From Combretum micranthum (taxonomy: Eukaryota; Streptophyta; Magnoliopsida; Myrtales; Combretaceae): a stretch of 64,000 nucleotides of DNA. Below the pieces are notes generated by a model. It saw nothing but the letters and a program-made list of their open reading frames with translations. It did no database searches and was not told the origin of the DNA. Shown piece after piece: positions 25,578 to 37,876 of this stretch. How positions within the stretch are numbered: position 1 is the stretch's first letter; each line of letters opens with the position of its first letter. The position numbers were made by a program, and so were the translations under genes. The stretch is taken from the NCBI GenBank assembly GCA_024138025.1, contig JAMXBD010000633.1, forward strand, positions 1 through 64,000, given 5' to 3'.

Positions 25578-26724
25578 TTAAAAACTGAAACCTAAATCTA
25601 TTATATCATAAAAAAGATCAGGCGTAAACTCGATTGACATTTTACCTTACAATACCATTTTGCATCATTTAAATTGTACACATACAATATGATAAAATAT
25701 ATGCATTCAATGATTTGGCTAATATATTGACCATTTAAAAATTAATAAAGATCCTATTGAAATATTATTGGGTTCAAAACACCTTGGATACGGGTTTAGG
25801 AGTGTTTAGGATCAGATTGGTTAGTATATGTTTCATTTGTTTGGTTGCATGCGTATTTATTAAAAACAAATGAAAGATTTAGGATTTATTTAAATCGTCT
25901 ATTTCTTATCTCTATCTATATCTAAATTTTATGTGAAAATATATTTGATTTCAACTATATTTTATATGAATTAATCTATTCGATGTTTTTCATGAAAAAG
26001 ATTATATATTTCTCATCTATATGTATTTTTTGATAAACAATTTATTAAAAAAATTAAAAAAATATCTATCATCTATTGATTGCCAAATGAATACTTATTT
26101 AGAGTTGAACGTTCTGTAAATAGTTTGCTCGAGTTGTTTCATTTAACCTTTTTTGAACAAATTATATTGTTATATCATTATACACCGAAGTATACAATAG
26201 ACATCATATTCAATGCGTTTAAAAATGTAATTGTGAGGTTTCATTAACATTCTTTTACAATTTTTAAAAAAAAGGTTTAATTAATGAAACATCTATAATA
26301 ACACTTTTTTATTTTAAAAATAACGTATGTTAGAGTGAGAAGGATAAGGCTCAATTCATTTGATTGCCATTGACCCACCCCAAATATTGCAGTTCCCAAG
26401 ACCTAACTGCTCTAGATAATAATCAAACACAAAAACTAAACATTGCAGCAATCTCATCAGAGACACAGGGAATCCCAAATTAAAAATGACTCAAATGCAA
26501 TATATATGGTTTAAATTAAAATAACAAATATCAGAAGAAAGCAATATAGATTTGATAATTTTTTTACACATTGCTCTCAAGACCCCAACAAACCACACCA
26601 TCCGATCAATGGGCCACCTTCTAGGCTAAAATAGTATCTACTTGTTTTGCTGCACCCATCCCACCCAAAAGGTTAACAATGGATTGAAAATTGTGGGACC
26701 CGATGCCCTACACAAAGGTCCAAA
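25578..26724. other. Intergenic; carries repeat R2 copy 2
   Basis: About 25800-26105 is a diverged copy of repeat R2 (TTTCATTTGTTTGGTTG, TTTTATATGAATTAATCTAT and a ATTTATTAAAAAAATT tail). The 3' UTR of the protease gene probably occupies the rightmost few hundred bases. No other gene seen. Confidence 0.45.
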
Positions 26725-28026
26725 TCAAATACCTAACCCTAGCCGTTGACTAGCAAGATCACACCGAACCTCAGCAAACCCAACCCTAGATTTTGCCAAA
26801 TCATACTCCATCCATAGGTTCTGCTGGTGATGATGTCCAATCACAAATGCCTCCACACCCAATAAATCCGAGTTCCCGAATGTGAAGCAATGCACGGAAT
26901 CACTGCCCCGAATTTGCCCCGGAACCTTATACAATAATTTCTCACTCGGAACACTCATTTCCGCGCCCCGAAATAGTAATTTTACGGGTGGCAATTGGGG
27001 TAACGTTGTGGACCTAATTGGTACTAGAAAACATAAATCCATTGCTCCTTGGAAAACAAAATTCGGGTCGTTTAGAACCCTTAATATACCCTTTGTTTGT
27101 CGCACAAATTCGGTTTTTAGTGCGGTATAAACTGGTCCAAGAAGGAAAGTGAATTGGGTACCCGAATCAACCATAGTTTGCCCCGCACCGGTATGGTCCG
27201 GTTCAAATACGGATTTAGGTAGTCCTAGTATTTTATCCGATACTTTTATACCCTCCATTTGGACCGTATACGCTACACGATCAAAATAGGGTAGCGGAGT
27301 GGATATTCGTACTAATGGTGTATAATTCAAGGGTTTAAGCCACGCAAAGCTTGTGTCCCCAAATAGCAATACACCCGTAGAATCCGTACCCGAAATGCAA
27401 TATGAGAACTTTTGGAGCCCCATTTGGTTGACAAAAGATAGCGACCCTCTATTCATGCCCAATAACCCGGTTGTCTTCGCATCCTCATCGATATTAGTAC
27501 TCTGACCCGAATCCATGCACCCGAACACAAACCCGGGTCGGTCTGATGACCCGAAATGGAGAGTTTCGGATGCTAAATTCCCCTCTATCGACGACATGTC
27601 GGCATAGGAGATGATGACGTGGCAGAGCTTCTTTGGGTCACAAGAAACGGGTATGGGTAAATCCCGGGTTCGGGTCCTACAAACCGGCGAGGAATATGGG
27701 GTTGGAGAGTATGATTTGGAGGCTAAAGGGTTGAATACGGATTGCATGTTTGGTGACAATTTCTTGCAATGAAGCCATGAGAGTTCACTTCCGGTGTCGA
27801 GTACCATTGTAATGGATTGTGGTGGTGAACCAATAGTGAGTGAAACCGTGAGCGTCACGTTATGGTGAAATGGAAGCTTGCTTGTTGTGGCAACCATGGA
27901 GGTCCTAGGAAAATAGCTATTTGGGATTGTTTGCTTCGTAAGAGGAAGAATCAAAGTATTTGTTGAACAAAGAGAAGTTTTGATCAAAATTGCACAAATC
28001 AGAACAAAGTGCAATAGAGAATCCAT
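26725..28026 (-). CDS. PCS1: Aspartic protease (pepsin family A1), PCS1-like
   Basis: Single-exon gene of 433 residues. The start MDSLLHFVLICAIL begins a hydrophobic signal peptide of about 20 residues, so the enzyme enters the secretory pathway. Both catalytic motifs are intact: DTGS at 77-80 (context MVLDTGSELSW) and DSGT at 289-292 (context MVDSGTQFTF). Between them lie YADMSSIEGNLASE, FGCMDSG and GLLGMNRGSLSF, typical of plant nucellin-like A1 proteases. It has no plant-specific (saposin-like) insert. Overall text most resembles Arabidopsis PCS1, an ER-localised protease whose loss causes cell death in gametes and embryos. That assignment to a subfamily is by recall, not search. The start is the only in-frame ATG that precedes the signal peptide. 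The + strand frame at 26882-27130 is a shadow. Confidence 0.88.
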   Translation of the reverse strand: MDSLLHFVLICAILIKTSLCSTNTLILPLTKQTIPNSYFPRTSMVATTSKLPFHHNVTLTVSLTIGSPPQSITMVLDTGSELSWLHCKKLSPNMQSVFNPLASKSYSPTPYSSPVCRTRTRDLPIPVSCDPKKLCHVIISYADMSSIEGNLASETLHFGSSDRPGFVFGCMDSGQSTNIDEDAKTTGLLGMNRGSLSFVNQMGLQKFSYCISGTDSTGVLLFGDTSFAWLKPLNYTPLVRISTPLPYFDRVAYTVQMEGIKVSDKILGLPKSVFEPDHTGAGQTMVDSGTQFTFLLGPVYTALKTEFVRQTKGILRVLNDPNFVFQGAMDLCFLVPIRSTTLPQLPPVKLLFRGAEMSVPSEKLLYKVPGQIRGSDSVHCFTFGNSDLLGVEAFVIGHHHQQNLWMEYDLAKSRVGFAEVRCDLASQRLGLGI

Positions 28027-28218
28027 GACAAACTAAGAAATAATATATAGTTTGGTTTTTAACTTTGTATTTTTTTTCCTGGGAGTGAGCAAGCGGTGTA
28101 GTTTCTAGTTTTTGGTAGTGTAAATTAAGGCAACCTAGGAAGGTTACGAGGGTTTATGAATGGTGTTGTGTTCGGGTCTGTGATTGATTTAAGGAGGATT
28201 CAGGGTTGTGTGTTGTGG

Positions 28219-28231
28219 TTAAATATATAGG
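28219..28231 (-). promoter_or_regulatory. Candidate TATA box of the PCS1-like gene
   Basis: On the - strand the word CTATATATTTAACC lies about 195 bases upstream of the start codon, a plausible core promoter. A second TATATATT at about 28042-28050 is too close to the ATG to serve as the main one. Confidence 0.3.
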
Positions 28232-30963
28232 AAGGATACTGGTTTTGTGGCTGGTGCCTGGTGGTGGTACGTAAGGCACAGATTGTTGAGTGTTGACCTG
28301 TGTCACAGACAAAGCTGGTATGGACGCAAGTTACCCTTCCAAAAGGGTTGGGTATGTTCCATTGTTTGAAGGGACTTCTTAAGTATTACGTGTTTTAAGG
28401 ACTATGATCTCCGTGTCCCTGTCGTTTTCCTACCACAGTAGAAATTGGCTTTCACCTTTCTTTTTTTTTACTATGAATTTTGTATTAGATTTTTTTTCCC
28501 CAAACAAGTTTTTTATAATTATTTTTTCAATCTTATTAACACGGATGCTTTGTTTTTTATATTAAAAAGTAATTTTGTAGTGGTAGATGATGTTAGAAGG
28601 ATTAGTAAAAAATCACTAATATGCTACTTTATTAATTATGCAAATAAAATAAACTTTTTTTAAAAGGATAGTAAAAATAACAATAAAAATTTTGATTAAA
28701 TATTAAATTTATTATGTTAAAATTTAGTTTAGATACCAAATATGGTATTTACCCCTTTTGTATTATTATATATTTTATGAAAAATATAAATAGATGTGTA
28801 AAATTATGGAAAATTTCTTTGCTTTTAAGAAGTGCACTTGAAGCTATCAATAAATATATATTCATGCTTAGACATGATCACAGCTTGGTTCAACTAGGAA
28901 TCGATTTGATCCATCACCGATGGTTCATGAACTGGGAACTAGCCAGGAGATAACAGGTCATCACAGTTCTATCCTTAAAAACCACATGATTAGGTGATTT
29001 TGGAATTATCGGTTTAAGAATCGATTGAGAATTGTAAAACCGGTGGTTCTCGCGATTCTAAGCCACAAAATTAAAAAAAAAAAAAAAAAAAATTATAATT
29101 AAAAAATAAATATTTAAAACTATTTTCACATGAATAATACAAAATTTATTTCCTATTCACGACGTTTAATATATTGTTATTAACAATTTAAGTAATAAAT
29201 ATATTTGAAATCATATGTTGATAAGTTTATGTAGACTTTCAACCAAAGTAGACTTTCTTTTTTAACAATATGTGACTTGTTTTTGTATTATTGGAACTTA
29301 TTTATATTTTCAATATTTTATAATATCAAATTGCTAATATAACAACTAAAAAAGTGCAAGTGATTTTATATAAATAAATACATAACTGTAGAATTTCTTT
29401 TAACTAATCGGCTATAAATAATTATTGTTAGACTCAAAGTTATTTCAAGTCAAAAATTTATTTTACATTTTTTCCTTACTTAAATTGAGTAAATCATTTA
29501 ATTGATTTTTTTATTTTATGATTCTTGGTTCCTCTAAAACCGAAACCGAACCGTGGGAACCAGCGGTTTCTAAGAACCGAAACCGAACTAGCTTCCACAG
29601 GTCTGGTTCCAGTTCAATCATTTTTGAACTAAAAACTGGTACTTCGAGTTTGGTTATAGACTCGAACCTACCTGTGAGGATGTCTATTTATGTTTGTTTT
29701 TTACTTTATTCCTAAATTGCAGAAATGAATTTAGTTCAGGAAGGAGGTCGTCATACGGGTATAATCTATTTATATCAAGTATTAAACTTCATGATTTATA
29801 ATTGTATACAAAGCTGAAATGGAGAAACTGAGTATGGTATGTTAGTAAAAGGATATTAGCCATCATACCACAAAAATTAATAATCCGAGACATGACAATA
29901 TGCTAAGGTAGATAAAGCTGTTATATACAACCGCATCCACCAACCATAAAGAAATAAGACATTCTAGTCGACCAACATTGTATTTGTTGTGGTCTGCTGA
30001 AAGAAAAAAAAAAAAAAAGTGAATCAGATTCAACAATCAGACCAATTCGACCATAAACTTGTGTAAACTCCTAGCTTTGTGAAGGCTTCAATTAGACAAT
30101 TACTTCGACATTAATTGCTTCCAGTTCATTTATTTATTCTTCCAGCTTATTGATTTCTTTTTACCTTTTTTTTCATACAGAATTAATTCTTTTGCAACAT
30201 ATTCAATAAAGAATATTTAACTAAATTCCGCGGACTAATTGAATTTTATAAAGTTTGAGACAAAATCACCTTTCAAGATCTATGCTTATCTTCCTCCTCA
30301 CAATATCAGCTCAAATGCATGCACAAGGACGTTGATTTGTCAATTGTGCATTTAAAAGAGCCATCCCACGAGGTTCTTGTTTTAGTATCCTGATCAATCA
30401 TCCTCGCTCAACAGAAGCATACCGACATATTAACAAATAACAATACGAATTTATGTTGCATTTGATTAACTATAATAACATTGAATTCTATCTTTATTAT
30501 TACGAAATATCTATTCTGTTATTTATTTATAAGAAAATGCTACTGTAAAAAATATCTATATCATATATACAAAACGGATAAAAATTCTGCATTAAATGTA
30601 CGTATAGAATATCTTCCACAACACTCATTAGCAACATTACTTTAAAATCAAATTTAAGACCCAATCCAACATTTTAAATAGTTTGAGAAATGATTGCAAA
30701 AACCATGTTCCTCATATGGGCCATTCCATCCCCATCGACTCTAAATTATTGATATTTTCTAAGAGGACTTGATTAAATCGTATGGGGGATAAACTAAGAT
30801 CTATGAATTCCTTTGCTTGTAATATTTGGTAAAATGAGAATTCTTTCATTAAAACATAAGTAAATTAGATAATGTCGTGCAAATTTTTCCTTTGTATGTT
30901 AAGGAAAATTACAAAAAAAATAAACGATACTTAAAGATTGCATATACACTTTATATACAACTT
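28232..30963. other. Intergenic; repeat-rich, no gene supported
   Basis: 28870-29690 is rich in AACCG/GGTTC words (GGAACCAGCGGTTTC, CCGAAACCGAAC), as in small hAT-like repeats, but no ends were found. 28650-28770 holds half of a Mutator-MITE-like arm. Long A-runs lie at about 29069-29092 and 30003-30018. Short frames here lack family content. Confidence 0.4.
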
Positions 30964-30968
30964 TATTT

Positions 30969-31188
30969 TATTGAGTTTTCGTGAATCAAGAATGAAGACC
31001 AGCAGTAACTCATCCGTGAGAGATAAATGCAGAAAGGAAAGAATCAGTAAAATGAAAAATGAAGTTTGTTATTTTTCCATAACTAACTCAACTCTGTACA
31101 AGGCTATTTATACTAGTATACAAGGACTAAAACAAGCTATCTAATTTACAGCTCAGCAACTAAAATAAATACAAATATATTCTCAACA
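30969..31188 (-). repeat. 3' LTR of the copia element
   Basis: 220 bp. On the - strand it starts TGTTGAGAATA and ends CTCAATA. The end TA instead of the usual CA is set by two independent facts: the 5' copy runs directly into the primer-binding site after CTCAATA, and only this boundary gives matching target duplications. TATA-type words (CTTGTATACTAGTATAAATAG) lie mid-LTR. Confidence 0.88.
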
Positions 31189-31199
31189 CCCCCCTGTCA
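31189..31199 (-). other. Polypurine tract and pol stop codon
   Basis: On the - strand TGACAGGGGGG immediately precedes the 3' LTR. The TGA of the pol frame (31199-31197) overlaps the purine run that primes plus-strand synthesis. Confidence 0.8.
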
Positions 31200-33299
31200 A
31201 GTTGGTGCTTCAACAAGCCCCAACTTGGAAATAGAACGAAGCAAATCATTGGTGGAAACAGATTTTGTGAGAAAATCTGCCAGTTGATGATGAGAAGGAA
31301 CATATCGAGTACTAACAAAGCCTTTAGAAATATGATCACGAACAAGATGAACATCAACCTCGATATGTTTGGTGCGGCCATGCTGACAGGGATTAGCAGC
31401 AATCATCAAAGCAGACTTGCTGTCAGAGTGCAGAAAAATGGGTAAAGAAAATGACACTTGCAAATCCTTAAGGATATAAGATATCCAAAGAAGTTCCTTA
31501 GTAACAAATGCTAAACTCCGATACTCAGCTTCAGCGGAAGAAGTAGCCACAGTACATTGTTTCTTGGATTTCCATGAAACCAAAGAATCACCAAGCTTAA
31601 TGCAAAAGCCAGAAACCGATTTCCTGTCAAAAGGACAAGATGCCCAGTCGGCATCAGAGTAGGCAATGGGTTGTAAAGAGGAGTTGGCAGGGAAAGATAA
31701 GCCCAAAGAAGCAGAAGACTTCAAATACTTAAGTAAGTGAAACAAAGCATCCAAATGAGAAGAACGAGGCTGTGAAAGAAATTGACTCAGCCGATGAACT
31801 GGGAAAGAAAGATCTGGCCGTGTTAATCCCAGGTAGAGCAGACGACCAACCATTCGGCGGTAGAAACTTGGATCAGATAAGACATCACCAGATTCTCGAT
31901 CAAGTTTGCAACCATAAGCAAAAGGAGTGGAAACAGGTTTACACGCTGTTAGACCAGCATCGAGAAGAAGATCCAAAATGTATTTGCGTTGATGAAGAAG
32001 AATTCCATTGGAATCACGATAAATTTCCAATCCCAGAAAAAAACGAGCTTCCCCCATATCTTTAATAGTAAAAGTATCATCTAGCTGCGACTTAAGATCA
32101 GTAATGCATTTCAAATTACTTCCAGTTAAAAGAATATCATCAACATAGACTAAAACCACAAGAAAATCCACCCCATCATGTCTAGTAAACAAGGAATAGT
32201 CATGATAAGATTGTTGAAAACCCTGTTTCAACAAAAATTGAGAAAGTTCATAGTTCCATTGTCTTGATGCCTGTTTTAGGCCATATAGGGACTTCTTAAG
32301 AAGGCACACTTGATTGGAAGCAGCTTTGACATATCCTTGTGGAGGTTTCATAAAAATTTCTTCATTAAGATGTCCATGGAGAAAAGCATTATTAACATCA
32401 ACTTGATGAATTGGCCAACCTTTAGAACTTGCTAAAGCAAGAACAATACGAACCGTTCCCAACTTTGCAACAGGAGAAAATGTATCATGATAATCTTCCC
32501 CTTCCTTTTGAGTGTATCCTTTAGCTACTAAACGAGCTTTAAACCGATCCACACTACCATCTGGTTTATATTTTGTTTTATAAATCCATTTACACCCAAT
32601 AGCCTTTTTCCCTTGAGGAAGAGTAGTGAGTTCCCATGTATCATTTTTCTCTAAAGCATCTAACTCTAATTGCATAGCATCAACCCAAGATTGTTGTTCA
32701 ATTGCTTGTGAATAAGAGTGTGGTTCCATGACAGTAAAAACATTAGCTAACGAATGCACAAAAGATGAAGAATAATTGGCAAAAGTCTTATGATCAAATA
32801 AGGAATGAACATTAGCTGCAACAGAGGCATTAAAAGAAGAATTATGTAAAGTATGTGCATAATCTTGTAACCAATTTGGTATATTTCTCAAACGAGTGGA
32901 ACGTCTTGGTAAAGACACATCAGAAGGAGTAGATGTATGAGAAGCTAAGGGCTGTTCAGAATTTGACAGAGAAGGAATAGAAGTACAAGACGAATCCAGA
33001 GGAGAATCAGACTGTGGAATATCTATATCATCTTCAATGACAGGGATATTTGGTGAAGTAGATACACTAGACTGTGGAGAAGGAACAGATGAATCTGTTT
33101 TAGCATCCAAAGACTCTTTAAACGGAAACATGTGTTCATAAAAGACCACATCTCTACTAACAAGAATTTGTGCATTCTCAATATCATAGAGTTTATATGC
33201 TTTTTGTCCTTGTTGATAACCCAAAAATATACATTTAAGCCCCGTGATCCAATTTGTCTCTCTTTGGTGAAGGAATGGTAGCATAGCAAAGACAGCCAA
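31197..33299 (-). pseudogene. Copia pol 3' part: reverse transcriptase and RNase H
   Basis: 700-codon open frame. The first 15 or so residues are read out of the authentic frame; homology starts at KCIFLGYQQGQKAYKLYD, the end of the integrase region. RT follows with catalytic D301 (QVDVNNAF) and the YVDD box at 385-388. RNase H follows with D549 (YSDADW), E590 (SAEAEY) and D626 (HSDSKSA). All of these are intact. It is joined to the upstream frame (33235-35511) by a one-base frame change near 33242, where KRDKLDHG leaves one frame and KCIFLGY continues in the other. The frame has no stop, so the damage is young. A + strand frame at 31772-32065 is its shadow. Confidence 0.9.
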
Positions 33300-35535
33300 C
33301 TACTTTGAGATGTGAATAATCTGGTGGATATCCAAATAACAACTCAAAAGGTGTTTTCCATCCTAACAAAGCCATAGGCATGCGATTAATAAGATAGGTA
33401 GCTGTCAAGAGACACTCACTCCAAAAAGATTTTGGTAGATTAGCATGTATTCTCAAGGCACGAGTAGTGTCCAAGAGATGTCTATGTTTCCTTTCAACCC
33501 TACCATTTTGTTGGGGTGTGTAAGTAGTGGTTCTTTGATGTACTATACCAAGGTTATCAAACAAGGATTGAGTAGCATAAGACAAAAACTCTGATCCATT
33601 ATCAGTCCGCACAAATTTTGGAATAACATTGAAGTGATTTTGAACATACAAAAAGAATTTATGCAAGAAATGAGAGACTTGAAACTTATTCCTCAGAAGA
33701 AATGTCCATGTGCACCTACTATAATCATCTAGTATTGTTAAAAAGTAATGTGCACCAGTAATAGACATGACCTTATAAGGACCCCAAAGATCAATGTGGA
33801 GTAAGTGAAAGGCAAATGGAGCTTTATTAAGACTGGTTTCAAAAGGCAATCGATGAAGTTTTGCCTTATTACAAGCATCACAAATGACATCAGTAGAAAT
33901 AAAAGACTCACAACCAGGTAAGTGTTTAAGCTTGGTGAATGAAGTATGTCCCAATCTTGCATGTAATAACAGGACAGAGGAATTGTTTTTACAAAGGGAA
34001 ACTGAACTGAAAGTTTTACATGGAAAAGAAACATCAAATCTGTTACAAGATTGTAGCACATACAAACCGAATACTCCTTTAGCCTTTGCAACAATTGCAT
34101 TAGAGTTCGGGTCCTGAAATAGACAAGATGTTTGGTTAAATGTGACTTGCAGCGGATTATGGTTAAGTAATTTGCTAACAGATAGCAAATTATGAGTAAA
34201 ATCAGGTATAAAGAACACATCATGTAGGGTTAAATTGGCATTTAGTTGTATACGGCCTGTGATGTGAACAGATTTCACACCACCATCAGGTAAACGAATT
34301 GAGATAGGGTTTTGTAAAGTGACTTTGTGTGTGAGAAGTTGTAAATATGGTGTCATGTGATCCGTAGCTCCCGAATCTACTATCCAAGAACCCATACTCA
34401 GATTCACTACATTTGAACAATTATTCAAATTGAAAGCCATACCTGCAGAGTCCATCGAATAAATGGCATTGACTGAACCAGATCCCCCAACCTGATCTGA
34501 AACACATTTTGTCTGCATTAGCTTCATCATCTGCTGACAGAAGCTTTGAAACATATGCGAATCAACATTCATGGAACCTGCCATAGGATCTGATCCATGA
34601 TCGAAAGGACTGTCCATATTCATTCCTGCACTATGTACGTTAGAAACTGAAGAATGCATATTTTTAGAACCTTTAACCTTCCTCCCTTTGTACCACTCCG
34701 GGTAACCAACAATCTGAAAGCAATTTTCAATTGAATGTCCCTCTGCTTTACAATGTTTACAGATAATCTTTCCCTTCAACCTCCTTTTATCACTCACAAA
34801 TTTAGATCCTTCCTTTGTAGCAATAAAGGCAGTGCTATTTGTATCCATAAACATCGTAACCTCTCTTTGCTTTTCTATCTGCTGTACTAAGTAAAACGCC
34901 CGACTAACCGAAGGGAGTGGCTCCATAGATAGAATCTGGTTTCTCACATGTTCGTAGGAGTCACATAAACCCATCAAAAACTGCATTAATTTGGTCTGTG
35001 CCTCAAATTCTAACAGACGTTCCTTCAAACAACAGGTACAGTATTCCAAATGACCACATGTGCAAACAGGATAAGCATTTAAAGCTTGTAATTCATCCCA
35101 TGCCTTTTTAAGTCGATTGTAATACTGACTAACAGATAATGATCCTTGTTTTATATTACAAATCTCATGTTGTAATTGATATACCATAGGACCATTCGAT
35201 TGACCATATTGTTCAATTAATTGATCCCAGATTTCCTTAGAAGATTGATAATACAAGAAATTCTGAGATATTTCAGGCGTCATTGAACTTAAGAGCCAAC
35301 ATTGAACCATATAATCGCACTTATTCCATTTCTCTAATGCAACCGAATTATCCTTAGGTTTTGAAACTGTTCCTTCAACAAAACCTAATTTCGATTTAGC
35401 ACCTAGAGCCATTTTAACTGATCTGTGCCAAGAAACAAAGTTTGATCCACTAAAAATGATATTTCCAAGACTTATTCGGATTTTCAGCAGCAGAAAGATA
35501 CAACGGATCACACATGTTTGAATCGGTTGTAGCCA
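33235..35535 (-). pseudogene. Copia gag, protease and integrase
   Basis: The natural start is probably the ATG at 35535-35533 (MATTDSN...). A frame change near 35480 separates those first 20 residues from the 758-codon open frame (35511-33235) that carries the rest. In that frame: gag (FVSWHRSVKMAL onward), CCHC zinc knuckle C251-C254-H259-C264, protease DSGA at 379-382, integrase zinc site H517-H522-C544-C547, and catalytic D574, D637 and E673 (in HIDLWG, RTDNGSEF, GRVERKH). All motifs are intact. The frame then runs out at HGA in a stop, near the second break. Except for two indels this is a functional-looking polyprotein. Confidence 0.9.
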
Positions 35536-35580
35536 TGACAGAGAGGTAAGAAGAACTTACAAGATGTATTCAAGGAACCT

Positions 35581-35592
35581 GCTCTGATACCA
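35581..35592 (-). other. Primer-binding site, initiator Met-tRNA
   Basis: On the - strand TGGTATCAGAGC abuts the 5' LTR directly. It is the complement of the 3' end of plant initiator methionine tRNA, the usual copia minus-strand primer. Confidence 0.92.
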
Positions 35593-35811
35593 TATTGAGT
35601 TTTCGTGAATCAAGAATGAAGACCAGCAGTAACTCATCCGTGAGAGAGAAATGCAGAAAGGAAAGAATCAGTAAAATGAAAATGAAGTTTGTTATTTTTC
35701 CATAACTAACTCAACTCTGTACAAGGCTATTTATACTAGTATACAAGGACTAAAACAAGCTTTCTAATTTACAGCTCAGCAACTAAAATAAATACAAATA
35801 TATTCTCAACA
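35593..35811 (-). repeat. 5' LTR of the copia element
   Basis: 219 bp, same boundaries as the 3' copy (TGTTGAG ... CTCAATA on the - strand), differing from it by two substitutions and one A in a poly-A run. It carries the element's own promoter. Confidence 0.88.
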
Positions 35812-35816
35812 TATTT

Positions 35817-37492
35817 TTAAAAAGTAATCAGAGAAAAACCACATTAATATATTAAATGTGGAACCTCCTTAATCACCAATTCCTAAAACTTGCTGTTCTC
35901 ATATTTCTCTCGGGAGAACAATCGGACACTCACACACTTCCAAATTAGACCCGAAAAACTGCTAAGCCTTTGTTCTCCATTATAATCTGTCATCAGCAAA
36001 AAGTTGAAACCAAATACGAGATTTGCGCAGATACTGACATAGGGTTTAAAAACAAGACATGCCACATTTGTGTTACAAACAATAATTGAATATTAATTCT
36101 AATTACATTTACCTTTGTATATATATATATATATATGGTATTTTTTTTACTTTAAATAAGTAAACTAAAAAAATCAAGATATCAAATTCTTCTACTAGTT
36201 CTTATTTTTATGGGGATCAGATATTGTGAAATTTTGTAACCAAACTTTATCAAACTTTGAAGTGATCAATTTAATTTCCAATCAAATATTTCGTGCTAGT
36301 TTTATTACCTCATTAATACCATTTACCTTATTTTCTGATGTAAAAATGACGATCTATTATTGCTAGACAGTGTTATCAATAATAAATTGTGTTTTCCACA
36401 TGAGCAAATAGGATAAAAAGTGTTAAGAAGATGGTAAATGATTAGATTTGAAATCAATCTTTTCAAAATTAATATATCATATTAAATTTTTGAGTAAGAT
36501 TCAAATACTAAATTTTATCTTTACCCTTTTTGATATATTATATTTAATCTCTTATTTACGAATACATGTATCCATCTCGTCATTATTTATGAAGCTGGCC
36601 AGCATACAATTATTATCATAAACTCTTATTCGGTCGTTCTACTCCACTAGTGAACGAAAAATGTGTCATTATAATTAATAAGCTTTGAAAATTGAAGTTT
36701 CTCCAAGACACGGCTTGTGGAAATCTACCCGAAGCTCTATAATGGACGATGTACATGTTTCAAGTTTCAACCAAACCAGCCAATCATAGAAAGAGACCGA
36801 TTGTTAAATTTTGTCCTAGTTTGAGATTATTCGTGGGGATTGTTGACTGTTGTGATTGCTGAATGGTGGGTTGTCGAGCACCAAATTTAATACGAGAATC
36901 GAACCGATCTGGGGTCTGGGAAAACATGTGTTTCGTGGTTCCTACCAACGACAGCTGGTCGCATCATATTCGAGATGGCTGTGCATGAGTTTACGAGCGG
37001 ATATGGTTCGGTGTCCCAAGGTTCACTTTTAAGCCTACTGAGCTGAGACATTTGTCACAAGTCAAATCTCAATTAAGAACTCTGTTAGGGTGAAATTAAT
37101 TGTTGAGAAATCGATGACGAAAAGGACAGCGATTCGAGAAACGCACCCCTTGGGCCTTGCTCCTCGTGCTTAATATACAATATTACTTTGGATTTTAGTG
37201 AGATATTAAAAAAATATACCAGTTTAAAATTCTAAGTTTAATCACAATTTATAGTAGTATTTAATAAATTTGAACTTGATTTGATTAAATTAATTAAACT
37301 TATTTAATTTTTATCATTATTTTATCTAATTAAATTATATTGATTTATAAATTTAACTTTGACTCAACCACCTATTAAACTTGACTTGAACTCGATTAGG
37401 TTCACAAGTTCACTAAGACAAATATTATATCAACACCATAATTCACTAAAATATTTAGAGCTCAAACTCAGCCAGATTGTAAATGAATCAAA
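35817..37492. other. Intergenic, no gene supported
   Basis: A (TA)n tract lies at 36117-36136. About 36190-36540 resembles a worn Mutator-type MITE (AAACTTTGAAGTGATCAATTT on one side, ATTCAAATACTAAATTTT on the other). A 60-codon - strand frame (35883-36065) has no recognisable content. Confidence 0.4.
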
Positions 37493-37502
37493 TTCAAATA
37501 AC

Positions 37503-37867
37503 GGAAAATGTCAAATTTGGTAACACAACTTTACATGAAAAATTCAATTTAGTATTTAGATTTTAAAATAATCAATTTAATATCCAATCAAACTTTTCCT
37601 AACTATATTTACTATCCCACTAACACTATTTGCTCTGTTTTCTTATGTGAAAAAAATAACTTATTAATGTTGAATAGTAATAAGAGAAGTTATAAAAATT
37701 TAATGATATACTGCTTCTTTCAATTCATCAAACAGAGTAAACAAAATTGAAAAGATAACAAAAATAACCATAAAAAGTTTGATTGAGTATTAAATTAATC
37801 ATTTTAAAATTTACGTATAAAATTGAATTTTTGTTTAAAATTTAAGTACCAAATTTAAAATTTATCC
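37503..37867. mobile_element. Mutator-like MITE, 365 bp
   Basis: Long terminal inverted repeats of about 85 bp (left GGAAAATGTCAAATTTGG..., complement of right GGATAAATTTTAAATTTGG...), both continuing through AATCAATTTAATA-type text to CAATCAAAC. A perfect 9-bp target duplication TTCAAATAA flanks it (37493-37501 and 37868-37876), as expected for Mutator-type transposition. No coding sequence. Confidence 0.75.
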
Positions 37868-37876
37868 TTCAAATAA

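Larger units (their letters stand above)
30964..35816 (-). mobile_element. Ty1/copia LTR retrotransposon, nearly complete, recent
   Basis: A full-structure copia element read on the - strand: LTR, primer-binding site, gag-protease-integrase-RT-RNase H, polypurine tract, LTR, flanked by a perfect 5-bp target duplication TATTT (30964-30968 and 35812-35816). The two LTRs differ by two substitutions and one A indel over about 220 bp (about 1%), so insertion is recent. The reading frame is nevertheless broken twice (near 35480 and near 33242), so this copy cannot make the full polyprotein and would depend on another element. Internal length is about 4.4 kb. Domain order (integrase before RT) defines Ty1/copia. 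Lineage not assigned. Confidence 0.93.

Noticed and set aside
26882..27130. 82-codon + strand frame
   Set aside because: Antisense to the aspartic protease gene with no family resemblance.
31772..32065. 97-codon + strand frame
   Set aside because: Exactly antisense to the copia RT/RNase H coding sequence; a shadow frame.
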